From the NCBI GenBank assembly GCA_036346155.1, contig JARFIY010000110.1, forward strand, positions 15,349,001-15,413,000: a DNA stretch of 64,000 nucleotides, read 5' to 3'. The position numbers and the translations under genes are program-made. The notes beneath the pieces are model-generated. The model saw nothing but the letters and a program-made list of their open reading frames with translations. It did no database searches and was not told the DNA's origin. The stretch comes from Sinelater perroti (lineage: Eukaryota > Arthropoda > Insecta > Coleoptera > Elateridae). Below are positions 46,008 to 57,580 of this stretch, piece by piece; the first letter of the stretch is position 1, and each line of letters starts with the position of its first letter.

Positions 46008-46660
46008 ATATTCAGAGAAAATAATCAGGAATGCTTTAGAAGAAACATTAGTCGGGTTAAGGGTAAATGAGAAATGCATAAATAATATCAGATACGCGGA
46101 CGACACTGTACTAATTGGAGGTCATTAGAAGATCTACAAAGAATACTAAATGAGGTAGTAGAAAAATGGTCTGATACTCGATGTTAAAAAGACCAAATTT
46201 CTGACCATTACAAAATCGCAGCAATACCAAGTAAATTTGGGGATTGGAAGTGAATAATTGGACAAGACAAGACAATATTTAATAAATTAAAGAATGCATT
46301 ATGGAGTAGGAATTTGAACCTACAACTTAGAATCAGAATGCTGAGATCTTATGTGTTTGCAATAGTATTTTATGGAATGGAGGCTTGGACGATGAAAAAC
46401 ATATCAGTTGCAGACGATAAACTGCTTAGTAGAATGAGGAAATAAAAAGAAATACTAAACACAGTTAATAAAAGAAAATTGCAATATCTAGGCTATATAA
46501 TACGAGGAGGGAGAAACTCTACAAAACATTATATAAGAGAAAATACAAGGAACAAGATAAGTTACCTAAGAAAATGGTATAACTGTAGTTTCATTGAACT
46601 GTTGATCTGCAACGTCAAAAATACAAATAACCTTCTTAGAGGAGATTGTACCTAAAGAAG
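46008..46660 (+). mobile_element. RTE-type LINE, 3' half
   Basis: The plus strand reads NEKCINNIRYADDTVLIGG (46085; polymerase box YADD intact), LKNALWSRNLNLQLRIRMLR and SYVFAIVFYGMEAWTM (46290-46390), KRKLQYLGYIIRGGRN (46475) and SFIELL. These match the distinctive insect RTE ending RRKLQYLGHIMRG. It ends CCTAAAGAAGAAGACAT near 46665. It is a different copy, and the opposite strand, from the LINE just to its left. Confidence 0.88.
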
Positions 46661-46839
46661 AAGACATTTATATATAGATCTTCTAATTTACAATCTAGTT
46701 TAGTATATACATAATAGTATTGAATAAATTTGCCGACTGTAGTGAGATGTAGGAGTCCTTATTTAGCGGTGTTGCCCCTAGATGTTATTGGAACAGCTAG
46801 AATTGAATTTTTTTTCATTTTAGGTCAATGATCCATTGC

Positions 46840-49215
46840 TTATTTAGTTTTCGAGTTGGTAATGGACCCAAGAGTTGTTGTATAAGATTCTTTTCATCTT
46901 TGGATACTCTTAAAAAGTAGGATGCTGCTGACTTCTTTATTACATCCACCACAAAAGATAATATTAAGGTCATCGTGTAAGGTTCGGTTTCTGATTAATC
47001 AAAGTGCATTTATGAAAATTCGGAGAATTTTGGATTGAGCTCGTGTATGATGTTACTCCTAGTTTTTTTGGTGTGCTCTAGACAGCTTGATTTTGTACGT
47101 CCAGATAGGCCTAAAGATTATATAGTAGTATTTTGCTTTTGGTTGAAAGTTTGATTTTTATGTCCAAGTAGCCAATAAATTTGTTTGTATTTGAGATCCA
47201 TCTGTGTCCTTTTTGATTTGAGATAAGGATACTAAGTTGGCTGTCTGTCAAAATGGAATACTTGGTTTCTGTTCTAAGTAAGTGTCGTAGGGGACCAAGT
47301 CATTTTTCTTGTCATGATTGTCACTTGTATAGATTTGAATTTGTTTATTTTGATTCGCCGTAGGTCGGCTTATTCATTGTTTAAGTGTACTCTAGGTGTC
47401 GTAATGCTTCTGTTTCATCGTTATGTATGCGAATGTGGTATTTCTCATTTCAGGAATTTTAGATGTGTAAAGAAGATATAGGAGAGAACCCAGGAGGCTG
47501 CCGTGTGGAACACCTGCTTTTATTGGGTAGAATTTAGAAAGTTGATTATTATGTTTGGCAGTGGAGGGCTCAGATGACTTTATTAAAAGATAATACATGT
47601 TCGGTGTAAGATGTTTTAATTTATGTAATAAACCAATGTGCCACACCTTATCAAAAGTCTATTGGACGTCTAGAAAAGATGCAGTGCAAAACCTTTTCTC
47701 TTTAAGGCTCTTAGCTATCAAATAAACAATTTAAGCGAGTTTGTTTTATTGCAGAATGGTGTTCTCTAAATCCGAATTGGTGGTTTAGAGTTAGGGTGGT
47801 CGTGTGTAGCTCTTCTTAAAGTTTTTATCCGAGAAGTCTTTCGCATAGTTTTCCTAGTAAGGGCAAGGCTAATGGGTCGATTGAAAAGTTAAGTAAATGC
47901 TATGGTTTGGTCAGTTTAAATATTATAAGGACCTGTGTATATTTCCAGTTTATAGGAAAATATGACAAATTCAGTATCCCGTTAAGAAAACGACAACTTT
48001 TCTCGGAAAATGCTATAATATTTGTGCTATGGTTAAATCGGACCCTGGTGGTTTGCGACTTTTTAATGCTTTAATGCCAGCATTTATTTTAGTAGAAGTA
48101 GAAAACTTAATCACTGTCTTTATTGTTGATTTTGTTTCAAAGAGTGAGAAAACACCTGACAGATAATGTCAACATTCATCGACTTTTTCTTTATTCCATC
48201 TGTTTGTTATAACGGTGGAGTTTTAATAATTTTTTTTGTAACCCTCCAAATTGAACGATTTTTTTATTCAGTTTCAAGATGCAATCTTTGAAATAGGAAT
48301 GTTGATGTTCTTTTAGTGCTTTATTAAGATTTCAAATCAATCTGTTGCGTATGCGTTTATCTTCAGAACTGCGTGACCGATTTCTTCTGCTCGTGGTCAT
48401 TTTTTCGAAATTAATTATCAGATTCGAAGTGGTACATTATGTTTTGTCATGTATTGTACTGGATTTTGGTATAGGCAGCCACAACAATGTTTGAATAAGT
48501 TCTGTGAAATCTTAAACCACGTTATCTAGTTCTTAAGTTCCTTTGATGGGGTGTTTTAAATTAATAGTTTCTTGGACATAGCTTTGGAATTGCTCCCGGT
48601 CTGTTAATTAAGCGAGTAATATGTGATTTAGTGATCGTAAGAAAGGTCATAGTTGTCTTCAAGAAAATAATTTGCGAAGATGCTTGCAACTCTGAAAAAG
48701 TCCAGCAAGTCAGAAATTTTTGAGTATCGGTGGGCCAGTAGGTACATTTATCAGTTGAAAGGTGTATATAGTTGTCGTTGATTACTGAGGGTTGTAAATA
48801 ATCAAAACCTCCAATTCGTATGCTTCGCGTTCCAGTCACCACCAGCAATAACTTGTAACCTAAGGTCTGGAAGAAAATTTTATTTCGCTCTGTCAATATT
48901 ATGTGCCAAGGAGGGCAATAAATGTTTGTTACTGAACATAACCAAGGTGGAGCAGTGCTGATTGATACTTAGGTAGCTCAGAGTGTGAAATGCTGTTGCA
49001 GATAAGAATTGCAGAACCATCATCCGAAGTTCCATCGGAAACTGCATACAGTGTGATTAGAATGGAAATTTTAGTTTTATCGGTAAAACGAGATTCCAAA
49101 ATAAGCATGACATCAATTTTTTGGAGATAAAGGAATGTTATTATATCAAGTTTATGATTAACAAGACCATTTGCGTTCCAGGTTGCAATTCGTGGCCGTT
49201 ATTAATGTTTATTGA
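46840..49215 (-). mobile_element. jockey-type LINE, near full ORF2, decayed
   Basis: Minus strand: WNANGLVNHKLDIITFLYLQ and KKIDVMLI (49185-49110; endonuclease start), the GGFDYLQPSVIND block with TYWPTDTQKF (48770-48710; jockey: TYWPTDxxKIPDLLDF), the palm block FDKVWHIGLLHKLK (47660-47610), FYPIKAGVPHGSLLGSLLYL and LYTSKIPEM (47530-47440; jockey AGVPQGSVLGPxLYLLYTxDIP), with the FADDT box degraded next to it. The C-terminus is present to about 46840. One of the more readable jockey relicts. Confidence 0.87.
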
Positions 49216-49429
49216 CGACCTTTGTTAGTAGATTTAAAATCACATTACTCTGTTATATGATCTGGACAAACAAGGCCTTGAATTCTGAAAAAAAGGCGTG
49301 AGTTATCTTAGTATATGGTCGTTTCCAATGTTGGTTCCTGATACACCAGCTGTTACTTGCACATATGTTCAAGTATATGAGAATAAAATGATATTGAGCC
49401 GATAATGAAGCGTAGTTATTACAACAAGG

Positions 49430-49690
49430 TAACGACCCTATACATTGCAGCAGACTGTGTACGTGAAAATAAAATCAATAGATTGGATTGGCCGTCACAA
49501 TCTCCCGACGCCAATCTAATCGATAATGTCTGGTTCTATATCAAACACAGACCAAGAGATAAATACATATTAAGTATCATAAAATTGTCTCAATTAATTC
49601 GGGAGATATGACGTTCGCTTCCCGCTCTTTAAACTGTAAATCTAGTTGTTAATATACAAAATTGTTGGCATGCGATGCTGGATACCTTAG
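49430..49690 (+). mobile_element. Tc1 transposase C-terminal fragment
   Basis: The plus strand reads QQGNDPIHCSRL (49428; Tc1: QQDNDPKHTSR, so the second catalytic D is G), then NKINRLDWPSQSPDANLIDN and VWFYIKHRPRD (49470-49560; Tc1: WPSQSPDLNPIENVWxxIK, third catalytic E changed to D), and LSQLIREI-RSLP. The family resembles the nested Tc1 at 13.4 kb (both have SPDAN and YIKH). Confidence 0.88.
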
Positions 49691-50099
49691 CAAGTAAAGG
49701 TGTAATAATGTTTTGTGCGTACTTTATTGATGTATTTTGCATTAGTTTAACTATAGACTCGGAAGAAGCTATCAAGAAATTTTTGAAAGAACGATAACAT
49801 ATTGCACCAACAGATTCAAAATACAGTAACAACCTCGTTTTGAAACTTTGACGCTCTGTGGGAACGTTTTCCTTAGTCTCTATGCTAAAGTATTAGCTAT
49901 AAATATCTAGTATAAATTTTTTTAAAATTATTTATGGACCAGTGTCTAAAGAACACAGTCTCTATTATGACAACCGATCAGTTAAAGTTCGTAAATATAA
50001 TTTTTACCCAATGGTTCTAGTCGGTTGTCCGTTATATTTCTGACGCAATCACATTGATTTTCACACTACTTTAAATTGTTGTACCATGCTCTGCCTTTT
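49691..50099. other. spacer, unidentified
   Basis: AT-rich. Nothing recognised beyond the possible end of the Tc1 fragment. Confidence 0.4.
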
Positions 50100-51905
50100 T
50101 TAAACAGCACTTAGTACTTTTCACTAATAGAAGTTCAAATCACTTCATGAGTTTAAGACGCCGTACCAAGTTGGTGGTGTGTCCAACAGCTGGATGGCTT
50201 AGTTGTTCAGATGACGATGTAATGCCTCTGCAAATCTTGATGCTTGATTAGATTAGATTAGTATTTCTAATATACCATGGAGTAAACATAAAGTTTTGCA
50301 ATACTTTGTTTTCAAACTTTTGAATCGACTTATATTTGCTGACTGAGTGTATCCCACAGCTGAGTGACATAGATCCACATGGGTTTTACAATTTGCTTTT
50401 ACAGTAATACTGTGTTGTAGGTGGAAAACCCGATTTCCTTATAATAAATCAGTATGCTTTCCTATATTATAGTTATAATTCAAACTTATTTCTCTTCGAG
50501 TGCTTCTTCCATCTGATCTTCGTATCCAATGTCATTCCTAGATCCTCGTAGTTTCCGCAAACGTATCCACTAAGACTTTGTGTGGTAAAGTATCAGTTCA
50601 AAATTCTGATTAAACTAAGTTTAATTTTTTATTTTTACTCCATACAGTTAGTTTGTTGGTCGTACTATTCACACTGAGTCTATCGCCATAACGACAGTTC
50701 TCCTCTAATGTAACCATTAAGACTTTTTCAGGTTTAGGCAAATTACTAGTGGTAGGTAAATTGCTGTTACCTTATAGCATTCTTTAATTGATTTAAGTTT
50801 AGAATATGCATTCTTGTGTCACCTGAAAGAATATTTCAAACAGGCACTATCTGAATAGCTGACTGTATTTGACCGGCAAGAGTTGTCCAACTTAAAGAAC
50901 AAACGATCATGTCAAACACGATCACGTGCATCTTTTCTCCTCAAGAGATTGTTCAGTTACGTCTCTAATTCAATGCACCTGGTCGATTGTAGAATGTTGA
51001 TTCCAAAAATGAAATTTGTCTTTCGGAACAAGTTATCTACTATTGGTGATCTGGAACTGGTACTTTCACTATCGCTTTCGTCTCTTTAACATCTCGCTAT
51101 TAACCAGATAAAATCCAGGGACTTTATTAGAACGATGTTCGCTTTTTATTATCTTTTATTATTTTCTTTGGGGTCATCGGTCGGCTAGATTCTTTTTATA
51201 CTGTCACTGGTCGTTGCTTCCAATCTACTTGTAGATTTTTGTAAGGTTGGAACTCTTTTCTAAATCTTTTACGAATTGATGACATTTGAGTCCATACTAC
51301 TTACAATTTGTCGACAAAATTTTTGACTTTTGTTTCAATGGGCGATTTTGAATGAGATATTCAGCTAAATGTTCCTTTCTAAATATAACTAGAATTTTTC
51401 CCAGTCAGTGTGTCTGTCGGCTTTCCTTCTTTTCTAATGATGTTTTAGATGAGTGTCAAACTACGGAGGAGTGGTCTGAATTCAAGACGAATTCATTACT
51501 GATTTTGTTGATAATAGTATGGCAGTACATTGGTTCTCATGTAGAATACAAAAATTGAAACAGTAACTCACTCCCTTTAGTAGCGGCTACTCTAGTACCC
51601 CATTCGGTGTTTTAGAATTGAAATCTCCCCCAAGAATAAATTTTCGATGAAACTGTTAAAGGAGATTTCGATAATTTACTCTTTTGACGTTGCATCTGGG
51701 GAGCATGTCAATTCCAGCCACGATACTAATTTTGACTGAGGTCACTTGATATTTAGTTGTTTAGATTTTAAATTCCTCATACTGTTGGTTGTTCTGCTTG
51801 ATGACAGTGTTTCCAACCTTCGCTGTATTACGCAGATACAGAGCAGCAGATGTCTCTTAGTTTCAGGAAGCCTTCTTTATATGGCATGTTTCAGATATGA
51901 GACAT
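50100..51905 (-). mobile_element. jockey-type LINE, heavily decayed
   Basis: Minus strand: the endonuclease block FILGGDFNSKTPNGVLE near 51650, followed by PLLKGVSYCFNFC (jockey: FIIGGDFNSKHxxWGSR), and the C-terminal block LKQIVKPMWIYVTQLWDTLS at 50415-50350 (jockey: LKPIWTYGIQLWGxAS). The reverse transcriptase between them is almost unreadable. Its 5' end touches the left end of the pogo element, which may have inserted here. Confidence 0.7.
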
Positions 51906-52009
51906 ATCCGGGGCAAAACTGCACTTACCTGTTTAAAAATTATTGAATCTTATTTCCTTATATTATGGGGCAAAAGCGGAATTCTTATTAGTAACAAAAT
52001 AACATAAAA

Positions 52010-52547
52010 ATAAAAATTCATATTTTTATTCAATCATCGTCAAGACATCTCCCACATTCATCATCATCTTCTTCTTCTTTCTCATTTCCCATTTATGCCT
52101 CACGGCGTTGGGCCCTTCTATTTCTTTTCCTGCCAGCGTGGTAATGTTCCATGTTCCAAGTCTTATTCCGTTTCTAGCTTTTGGCCGTCTTTGTTGGTTC
52201 CATCCTATTCCGAGGCTTCTCTTATTTGTATTATCCATTTTATTAATTTGTGAGGTAAATCTTCGCGTCTAATCCATCCATATCCATCTCGTATTTCTTA
52301 GTTCGCATGTCGAATTTCTCTGAATCTTATTAGCAAGTTATATAGAGTGGGTGATTGGTCCAACGTCTCGCTTATGGTCCCTTCGGACCGACCTTTATCC
52401 GTATCCCTGAACGGGGCCCTTACAGGGTGCTATCAGCCGGGCCAGTTGAACCCTGGTTTTTTCTAGGAGGTGTTACTCCTCCATCACTCCCCATTCATGC
52501 TGGCTTGTGACAGGCAGAGCCTGGGTCTATTCTTGGATCCAGGTTGG
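52010..52547 (-). mobile_element. short internally deleted LINE-derived insert
   Basis: On the minus strand a GC-richer leader (52547-52260) leads to GIRLGTWNITTLAGKE (52165-52120), the first endonuclease block of an RTE-like LINE (xLRVxTWNVxSLxGKxxEL). It jumps directly to an A/G-rich end with GAAGATGATGATGAATGTG and an A-rich tail near 52010. So head and tail are kept and the whole polymerase is missing, as in LINE-derived non-autonomous elements. The leader has an inverted GGAG-CTCC pair. Assignment is tentative. Confidence 0.5.
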
Positions 52548-54213
52548 CTAGGTTCTCCCACATTCATATTTTTTTTTCGAACGTTTGTTGCAGTTTCCAC
52601 AAACCCAGTTCATGCAATTAATGCACTGGATCCACGCTTTTGTTAGTGTAACAGCGAAAATCGTATTTACAAATGCTACATAAATTATCATCTTCTTTAG
52701 AAGAAGAATTATGAGTATCTTCGTTTCTTCTAAATAACTTTGCGTCTTTTGCAACTCTTTTCTTCTTTTTAACAATTTCCGTGAAATTTGATGTTATAGT
52801 TTCAAGCAGGAGATTTTCAAAACTTACATTGCAATTCTCTACTAACTGGGCAGAGCTTGTTGAAGATTGTGGTGGTGATTGTACACCAGCAGATGTTCGT
52901 GGCAATATAATGGAATTTTCTTCAGCAATTATAAACGGGTCTTCAACAGGAGATAACCCAATGATTATAGGAGGCTGCGAAACAGCTTCTTCAATCATTT
53001 GTTCATAGATATGATTTGCCCTGGTTTGTTTTGCTTCTTGCCACTGTTTTAGAGAAGCAACATCAAAAACTGAATCGGGCACCACCTCCATAGAAAATGG
53101 GTGAATTCCAAATTTTCGAAAACCATTAACAATAATATTACTGTTCAAATCCCACCAAATTTCATTAATCATTTGTGCGAAGGACTTTTTGGCCAATCTA
53201 TCCCTTAAATGCTTTCGTTGCCAGAGCACCATCCTCTGGTCTCAGGTCGATTTTAAAGATTTAAAAACGCTGATATCTAGTGGTTGTAAGATGTGAGTTG
53301 TATGTGGAGGTAATTTTACAATGGTAACTTGCGATTGCATTGCTTGCTCTATTAATTTGATGCTCATATGTGTTGAGTAACCATCATATATCAGTAAAAC
53401 AGGTCGATCTGAACCAATTGACGGCAAAAAACTTTTTGTAAAATAATTTTCAAAGACGGTTGTTTCCATTCATCCGTTTTGTGTTGCGGCGAGGTAGTGT
53501 TAGGAAAACCAGGATTCTCTGGTGCATACCATTGGTCCCAAATATTCTTTTCTTTAAAAATTATCAGCGACGGCACTTTTTTCCCCGTAGCAGATGCTGC
53601 TAATAAAACAGTAATGTTGTGTTTTCCAGGGGCACTAATTGTTCTAGTGCACGGCTTATTTTTCGCACCGACTATTTTAGTTTTGGATGGACCGACCCGT
53701 GCAGAAACTTGTTTCTTCCAAGTTCCGTATTCTTGAAGGACTATTTTCCAAATTAAGTTCTTTAATAGTAGATTCAAGTAGAGTAAAATAATTTTGAATT
53801 GTGATTGGATTACAATCTTTCCTCCGAGCGCCTTCTTAAAGGATAAGTTGTTCCTTTTTTAAATCCTAAAAACCAGTCTTCTCCGGGTACTCTATCTTTA
53901 AAGGGAGTTTTCAAGTTATTTTTTTTTGACAAACTGTCCAACAAGCAACAAAATTTCTTTTCTTGACAATCCCAATTCATATTTTTCCAAGGTTTCTCAT
54001 TTTCACGTGAAGGTACGGTGTTTCTTCCTCGGGATTCACTTTTTTGTCCACTTTTTCCTCGGATTCGGTCACTAATTGTATTTTTTGGAATATTTTATAG
54101 TGCTTATTAGCTCTATAAAATGTCATTCGGCCAGCTTTAATTTCTGCCAATGCTTCAGCCAACATTTCCTTTGTATAGTGCGGTGTTGTTTTCTTTACCT
54201 AATTTCGGACCAT
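52548..54213 (-). pseudogene. pogo/Tigger transposase with PHD-like C-terminus, frameshifted
   Basis: Start ATG at 54213 (MVRN, then an in-frame TAG), EMLAEALAEIKAGRMTFYRA and NKHYKI: the psq/CENPB-type helix-turn-helix. DDE domain: NLEET where NLDET is expected (first catalytic D apparently E), then VGPSKTKIVGAKNKP, VLLAASATGKKVPSLIIFK, RPVLLIYDGYSTHMS (second D, 53400), KLPPHTTHILQPLDISVFK (third D, 53290), and FAQMINEIWWDL...GFRKFGIHPF. The C-terminus (52700-52550) has CSICKYDF then WIQCINCMNWVCGNCNK, a Cys-rich PHD-like finger ending ECGRT. Several frame changes (near 53900, 53470, 53235 and 52640) abolish function. Confidence 0.9.
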
Positions 54214-54354
54214 CGTGGGGTTGCAAAAGTATTATCAGTCTAAAAAATTCAAAATTAAATGCTTACCAAGAAGGGAATTTAATGAAACAGTTGAATAAGT
54301 AAGAATTAAAATGTAACATTGGGTAAATTCGTACTGTAGTGCAGTTTTGCCCCG

Positions 54355-55484
54355 ATGGATAGTCCAAATTTGCTCAAATATTTCCTGAGTTAGGTTAGAC
54401 TATTATTTTATCAAAAAATATGAAAGAACTGATATATTTTATTACTATAAAGGAAACTTACCTTACTATACATTGTGCCTATCGAAGATAAACACATAGT
54501 TTTGTAAACTATTGCTTAAATTATCATTTTATAATGCTTAACTCAATCTTTGCTCTGAACCTGGAAACACCATGAACGAGTTAAACGGGGGAATCACAGA
54601 ATACATGGCGGCCACCTATGTTAATCATTGAATACTAACAAAAGAAAGATTTCTACCTTACAGTTGGTACAATGCAACGTATACTAGAATAAATAAGGGC
54701 CTAGTGGGGATTTGTTCCGTGTACGGATTTACCCCACCGCACCTTAGTTGAACGAAGCAGAGCATCTAAAATTCTGGGGTGGATAATACCCCGCGTGAGC
54801 AAAGTGTAAAAAATTTTTTCGCGTCATTACCAGGCAGCAGTCATTGAACGAATTTTTCTTAAGTGTCGCTATAGCATGAATGACAACAATCAAAAAGTGC
54901 AAGCAGATCAATGCCTTGAAGACATTTTTTTGGAACTTATTAAGTCTCACTTACAAAAACGCTACACTATATCTACTTTGTAAAAATATATAAAAGTCGG
55001 TATCTTATATTTTATTCTTGGGTTAGCAGACGAGTCAATTATGTAAAATAAAGCGAATTTATTCAGTTGAGACGACAGTAGCCTCTGCTAACTCGCCTTA
55101 TCCATATCATGGATTTTGTCGATGATTTTTAGGACATCTACGTGTGTTTCAATGCTTGCTTTGTTGCTCATAATCGAACAATCTCATAGAAGGTAAATGA
55201 ATCACTTACTATAAACAAAATTTTTTCATTAAGTTTCTTCGCTGTTTTTGCCTTAAGAAAATTGAATTACACCTCAAGTTTTAATTTTATCCATTTTACA
55301 GTATCATTCGTAATGCTTGTGTTTAATGAAATATCAACAAACAAATTGCTCTCAGAATGTGCATCTACAATAAGGAAATTTTGTGACCACACGCACCACG
55401 TATAGTTACTAATCAAAGTTTCCACGTATATGTGGTAAAACATGAAAAAGGCAAAGCAAGGCCCCAAGCTTTTCGCTGCCATAC
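54355..55484. other. AT-rich stretch with one palindrome
   Basis: Apart from the imperfect palindrome at 54704-54737, no element was recognised. A 68-codon minus frame (54744-54950) and a 71-codon minus frame (55267-55482) have no domain. Confidence 0.4.
54704..54737. repeat. 34-bp imperfect palindrome
   Basis: GTGGGG and CCCCAC flank a core TCCGTGTACGGA. The words resemble the GGGGTAAAT/GGGGCAAAA ends of the neighbouring pogo element, so it may be two abutted transposon ends left after a near-total deletion. Confidence 0.7.
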
Positions 55485-55920
55485 TCTAATTAGCGGGGCG
55501 TCAGTGCTTTTATTTATTCGAAGCGTTTACGGCCGCACTCTTCGGTAGACCGCGGTGCAGTTTCACCGCCACTTAGCAAAATTAGCGGCCCAGCCCCTAA
55601 TTCCGGCGAGCGATCGCAGACTAGCGGGCGCACTAAATCGGACAGAAGCAAAACAAAGTTCCATTAAGCCGGTCCTCGCAGCGTGGCGCAAGCATTATAA
55701 ACAAGTATATAAGAATATGTGATGAATGTGGTATTATTTCCTGCGGAATAAGGCCGGCTCCGGGCGGTGAGTGTTGGCTGGCTCCGGAGCCCGGAGCCGG
55801 CGCCCCTGACCAGTCTCGCCGGGGGGCCGCCATCCAGCCGGATTGGCTTATTTTGCCCTCTTCCTTGTCCCGCTGCAACTGCAACCTGAATCATCCGCCG
55901 CGGGCCTTGGACAACAACAT
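55485..55920. other. GC/CpG-rich island 4
   Basis: CpG-dense block with homeodomain-like words (TCTAATTAGCGG, TTTTATTTATTCG, CAAAATTAGCGG). It carries the motif at 55752-55803: GGCCGGCTCCGG, GGCTGGCTCC and GCCCGGAGCCG in the same order and nearly the same spacing as island 2 (22165-22213). Minus-strand frames (55633-55894) show no domain. Candidate regulatory element. Confidence 0.45.
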
Positions 55921-56479
55921 CCGAGAAACTCGATTTTTATTCAAATTAAATTGGGCGAGGGAGAATAATAACGCTGGCATCGTTACGATGCGGAATTTAC
56001 ATGTTTATTAGCAATATTTAATTGACAACATAATAATTATTATTTATAGCTTTGGAAGTTAAATATTTTTGCTTGTTTGTCAAAAATTCATTTAACTCCT
56101 ATTTTGATAGTATAACATTTTGTAATGATTTGCATAACGTTATAAATTTATAATTATATAAGTGTTGTTTGAATATTAGGGTAAATTTGTATGAGGTGGC
56201 GCCACAATTTGTTTGATGACGTCAAGCAAGTGAATATCCTTCTTCAAACAAAAGAAAACAAAGCATCCATTCTATTCTATAAAGTTAAAAGTAGACACTT
56301 TAAAATTTGTCAAAAATGTGAAGCAAAACGAGTTTCTGATAGTACATAGGGACTGTAACATAATATATATTTCTAGATAAATAAATTTAAATATTAACAA
56401 ACGTGCATTGAAGATAAAGAACAATCTGGACGATTTTTTAAAATTTTATTGCTACTCTATTAGACAGAAGTAATTAGTA
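55921..56479. other. AT-rich stretch without recognised content
   Basis: Contains a CRE-like TGACGTCA at about 56217; otherwise nothing recognised. Confidence 0.45.
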
Positions 56480-57580
56480 GATTCTATAATTCATAAAATG
56501 TACGTCCTGCGTCAAGGACTGCCCATCAATGATTCTTTAGAATTTACAAGACAAGGAGCCGATTGAGTCGTCTTTTCTCTACGGGTGAGAGATTGTTGGT
56601 TGCTGTGGGCAGCGTTGCGATCTTTGCATGTACCATAGTGCATTCATAATTGTCCGAAGAGTCTTGGATTGGAAGATTTGGAGAATCTTGGTGTTAGAGG
56701 GTTTCTTGCTCAATCACAATAGTCCAAATCCACTTAAGTTTTTTCAGGTAATAACTGCGATCTTCTGTTAAGGAGCCAGTTCATGTTCTTGAGTTTTAAA
56801 TTAAGTTGACGTTTCTTAGCCCTAATATGAGCTTTCCGTGTGAGTTTTGTATCAAGGTGAAGTCCAAGGTATTTTATTTCACTTTGCATTGGTATAGGAT
56901 CGTTATAAATAGTGAGTTGGGGGCTGATTGTTCTATTGGTTGTGAATATTATTTGAGCCGATTTATTTGCGTTGATTTTCTACTATTTGAGCCAAGTTTG
57001 GAGGAGGATACGATGATCCTAAAGTTTTTTTGACGCACTAACAGGGTTAAAGTCCACGCACATAGCGGCAGTATCTCCAACAAATGTTACTATCAGAGTG
57101 TCGTTTGACAGCGGTACACCCGCTGTAAATGGTAGATATACGAACGGTCCAAGGATACTGTCTTAAGCAACCCTTTCTTAAATAATTTGGTAGGAGGAGA
57201 CGCGCCACCGTTTTTAACCAGGAAAATTGGTCTTCGAGTTAGGACTTGATAAATAAATTGATTAGGCAATTGCTTCTTAGTCTTGTATAAGAGGCCATTG
57301 TACCAAACCTTATCAAAGGCTTGTTTCACGTCAAGGAGTAGAGTGACACAAATCTACTCTTGCTCCAAGTTTTCTTTGTTTTAATTTACCAATCTATGGC
57401 ATTATTGGATGGCGGAGTGGATTAAGTCATCTATGTAAAGGGGTGGTCTATAACATTCTGTTGAGTAAAAGTTTTTCAAAACTTTAGATAAAAGAGACAA
57501 CAGGCTGATTAATCTGTAGGAACTGACTTCTGTTACAAATTTACGAGGTTTGGCAACCATGACTATTTGAGCTAAAAATA
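56480..57580 (-). mobile_element. jockey-type LINE, reverse transcriptase and C-terminus
   Basis: Minus strand: YRLISLLSLLSKVLKNFYS (57510), LLDVKQAFDKVWYNGLLYK (57345-57290), the polymerase box as FVGDTAAM (57085; usual FADDTA), PQLTIYNDPIPMQSEIKYLG then LHLDTKLTRKAHIRAKKR (56920-56810; jockey: VKYLGLxLDxxLTWKxHI), LNLKLKNMNWLLNRRSQL, and a shifted SKILQIFQSKTLRTIMNA then LWYM near 56660. Inactive, but all blocks are recognisable. Confidence 0.88.

Larger units (their letters stand above)
51910..54354 (-). mobile_element. pogo/Tigger-type DNA transposon
   Basis: An 18-bp terminal inverted repeat, CGGGGCAAAACTGCACT (51910) and AGTGCAGTTTTGCCCCG (ending 54354), brackets the transposase gene and is the best evidence for the ends. 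A sub-terminal copy, GGGGCAAAAGCGGAATTC, lies at about 51967. Length ~2.45 kb, including a ~540-bp LINE-derived insert at 52010-52550. The flanking TA expected for pogo is not clear. The element has decayed but is still readable. Confidence 0.75.

Noticed and set aside
55633..55894. Frames in GC island 4
   Set aside because: Same reason as island 2; overlapping frames and no motif.
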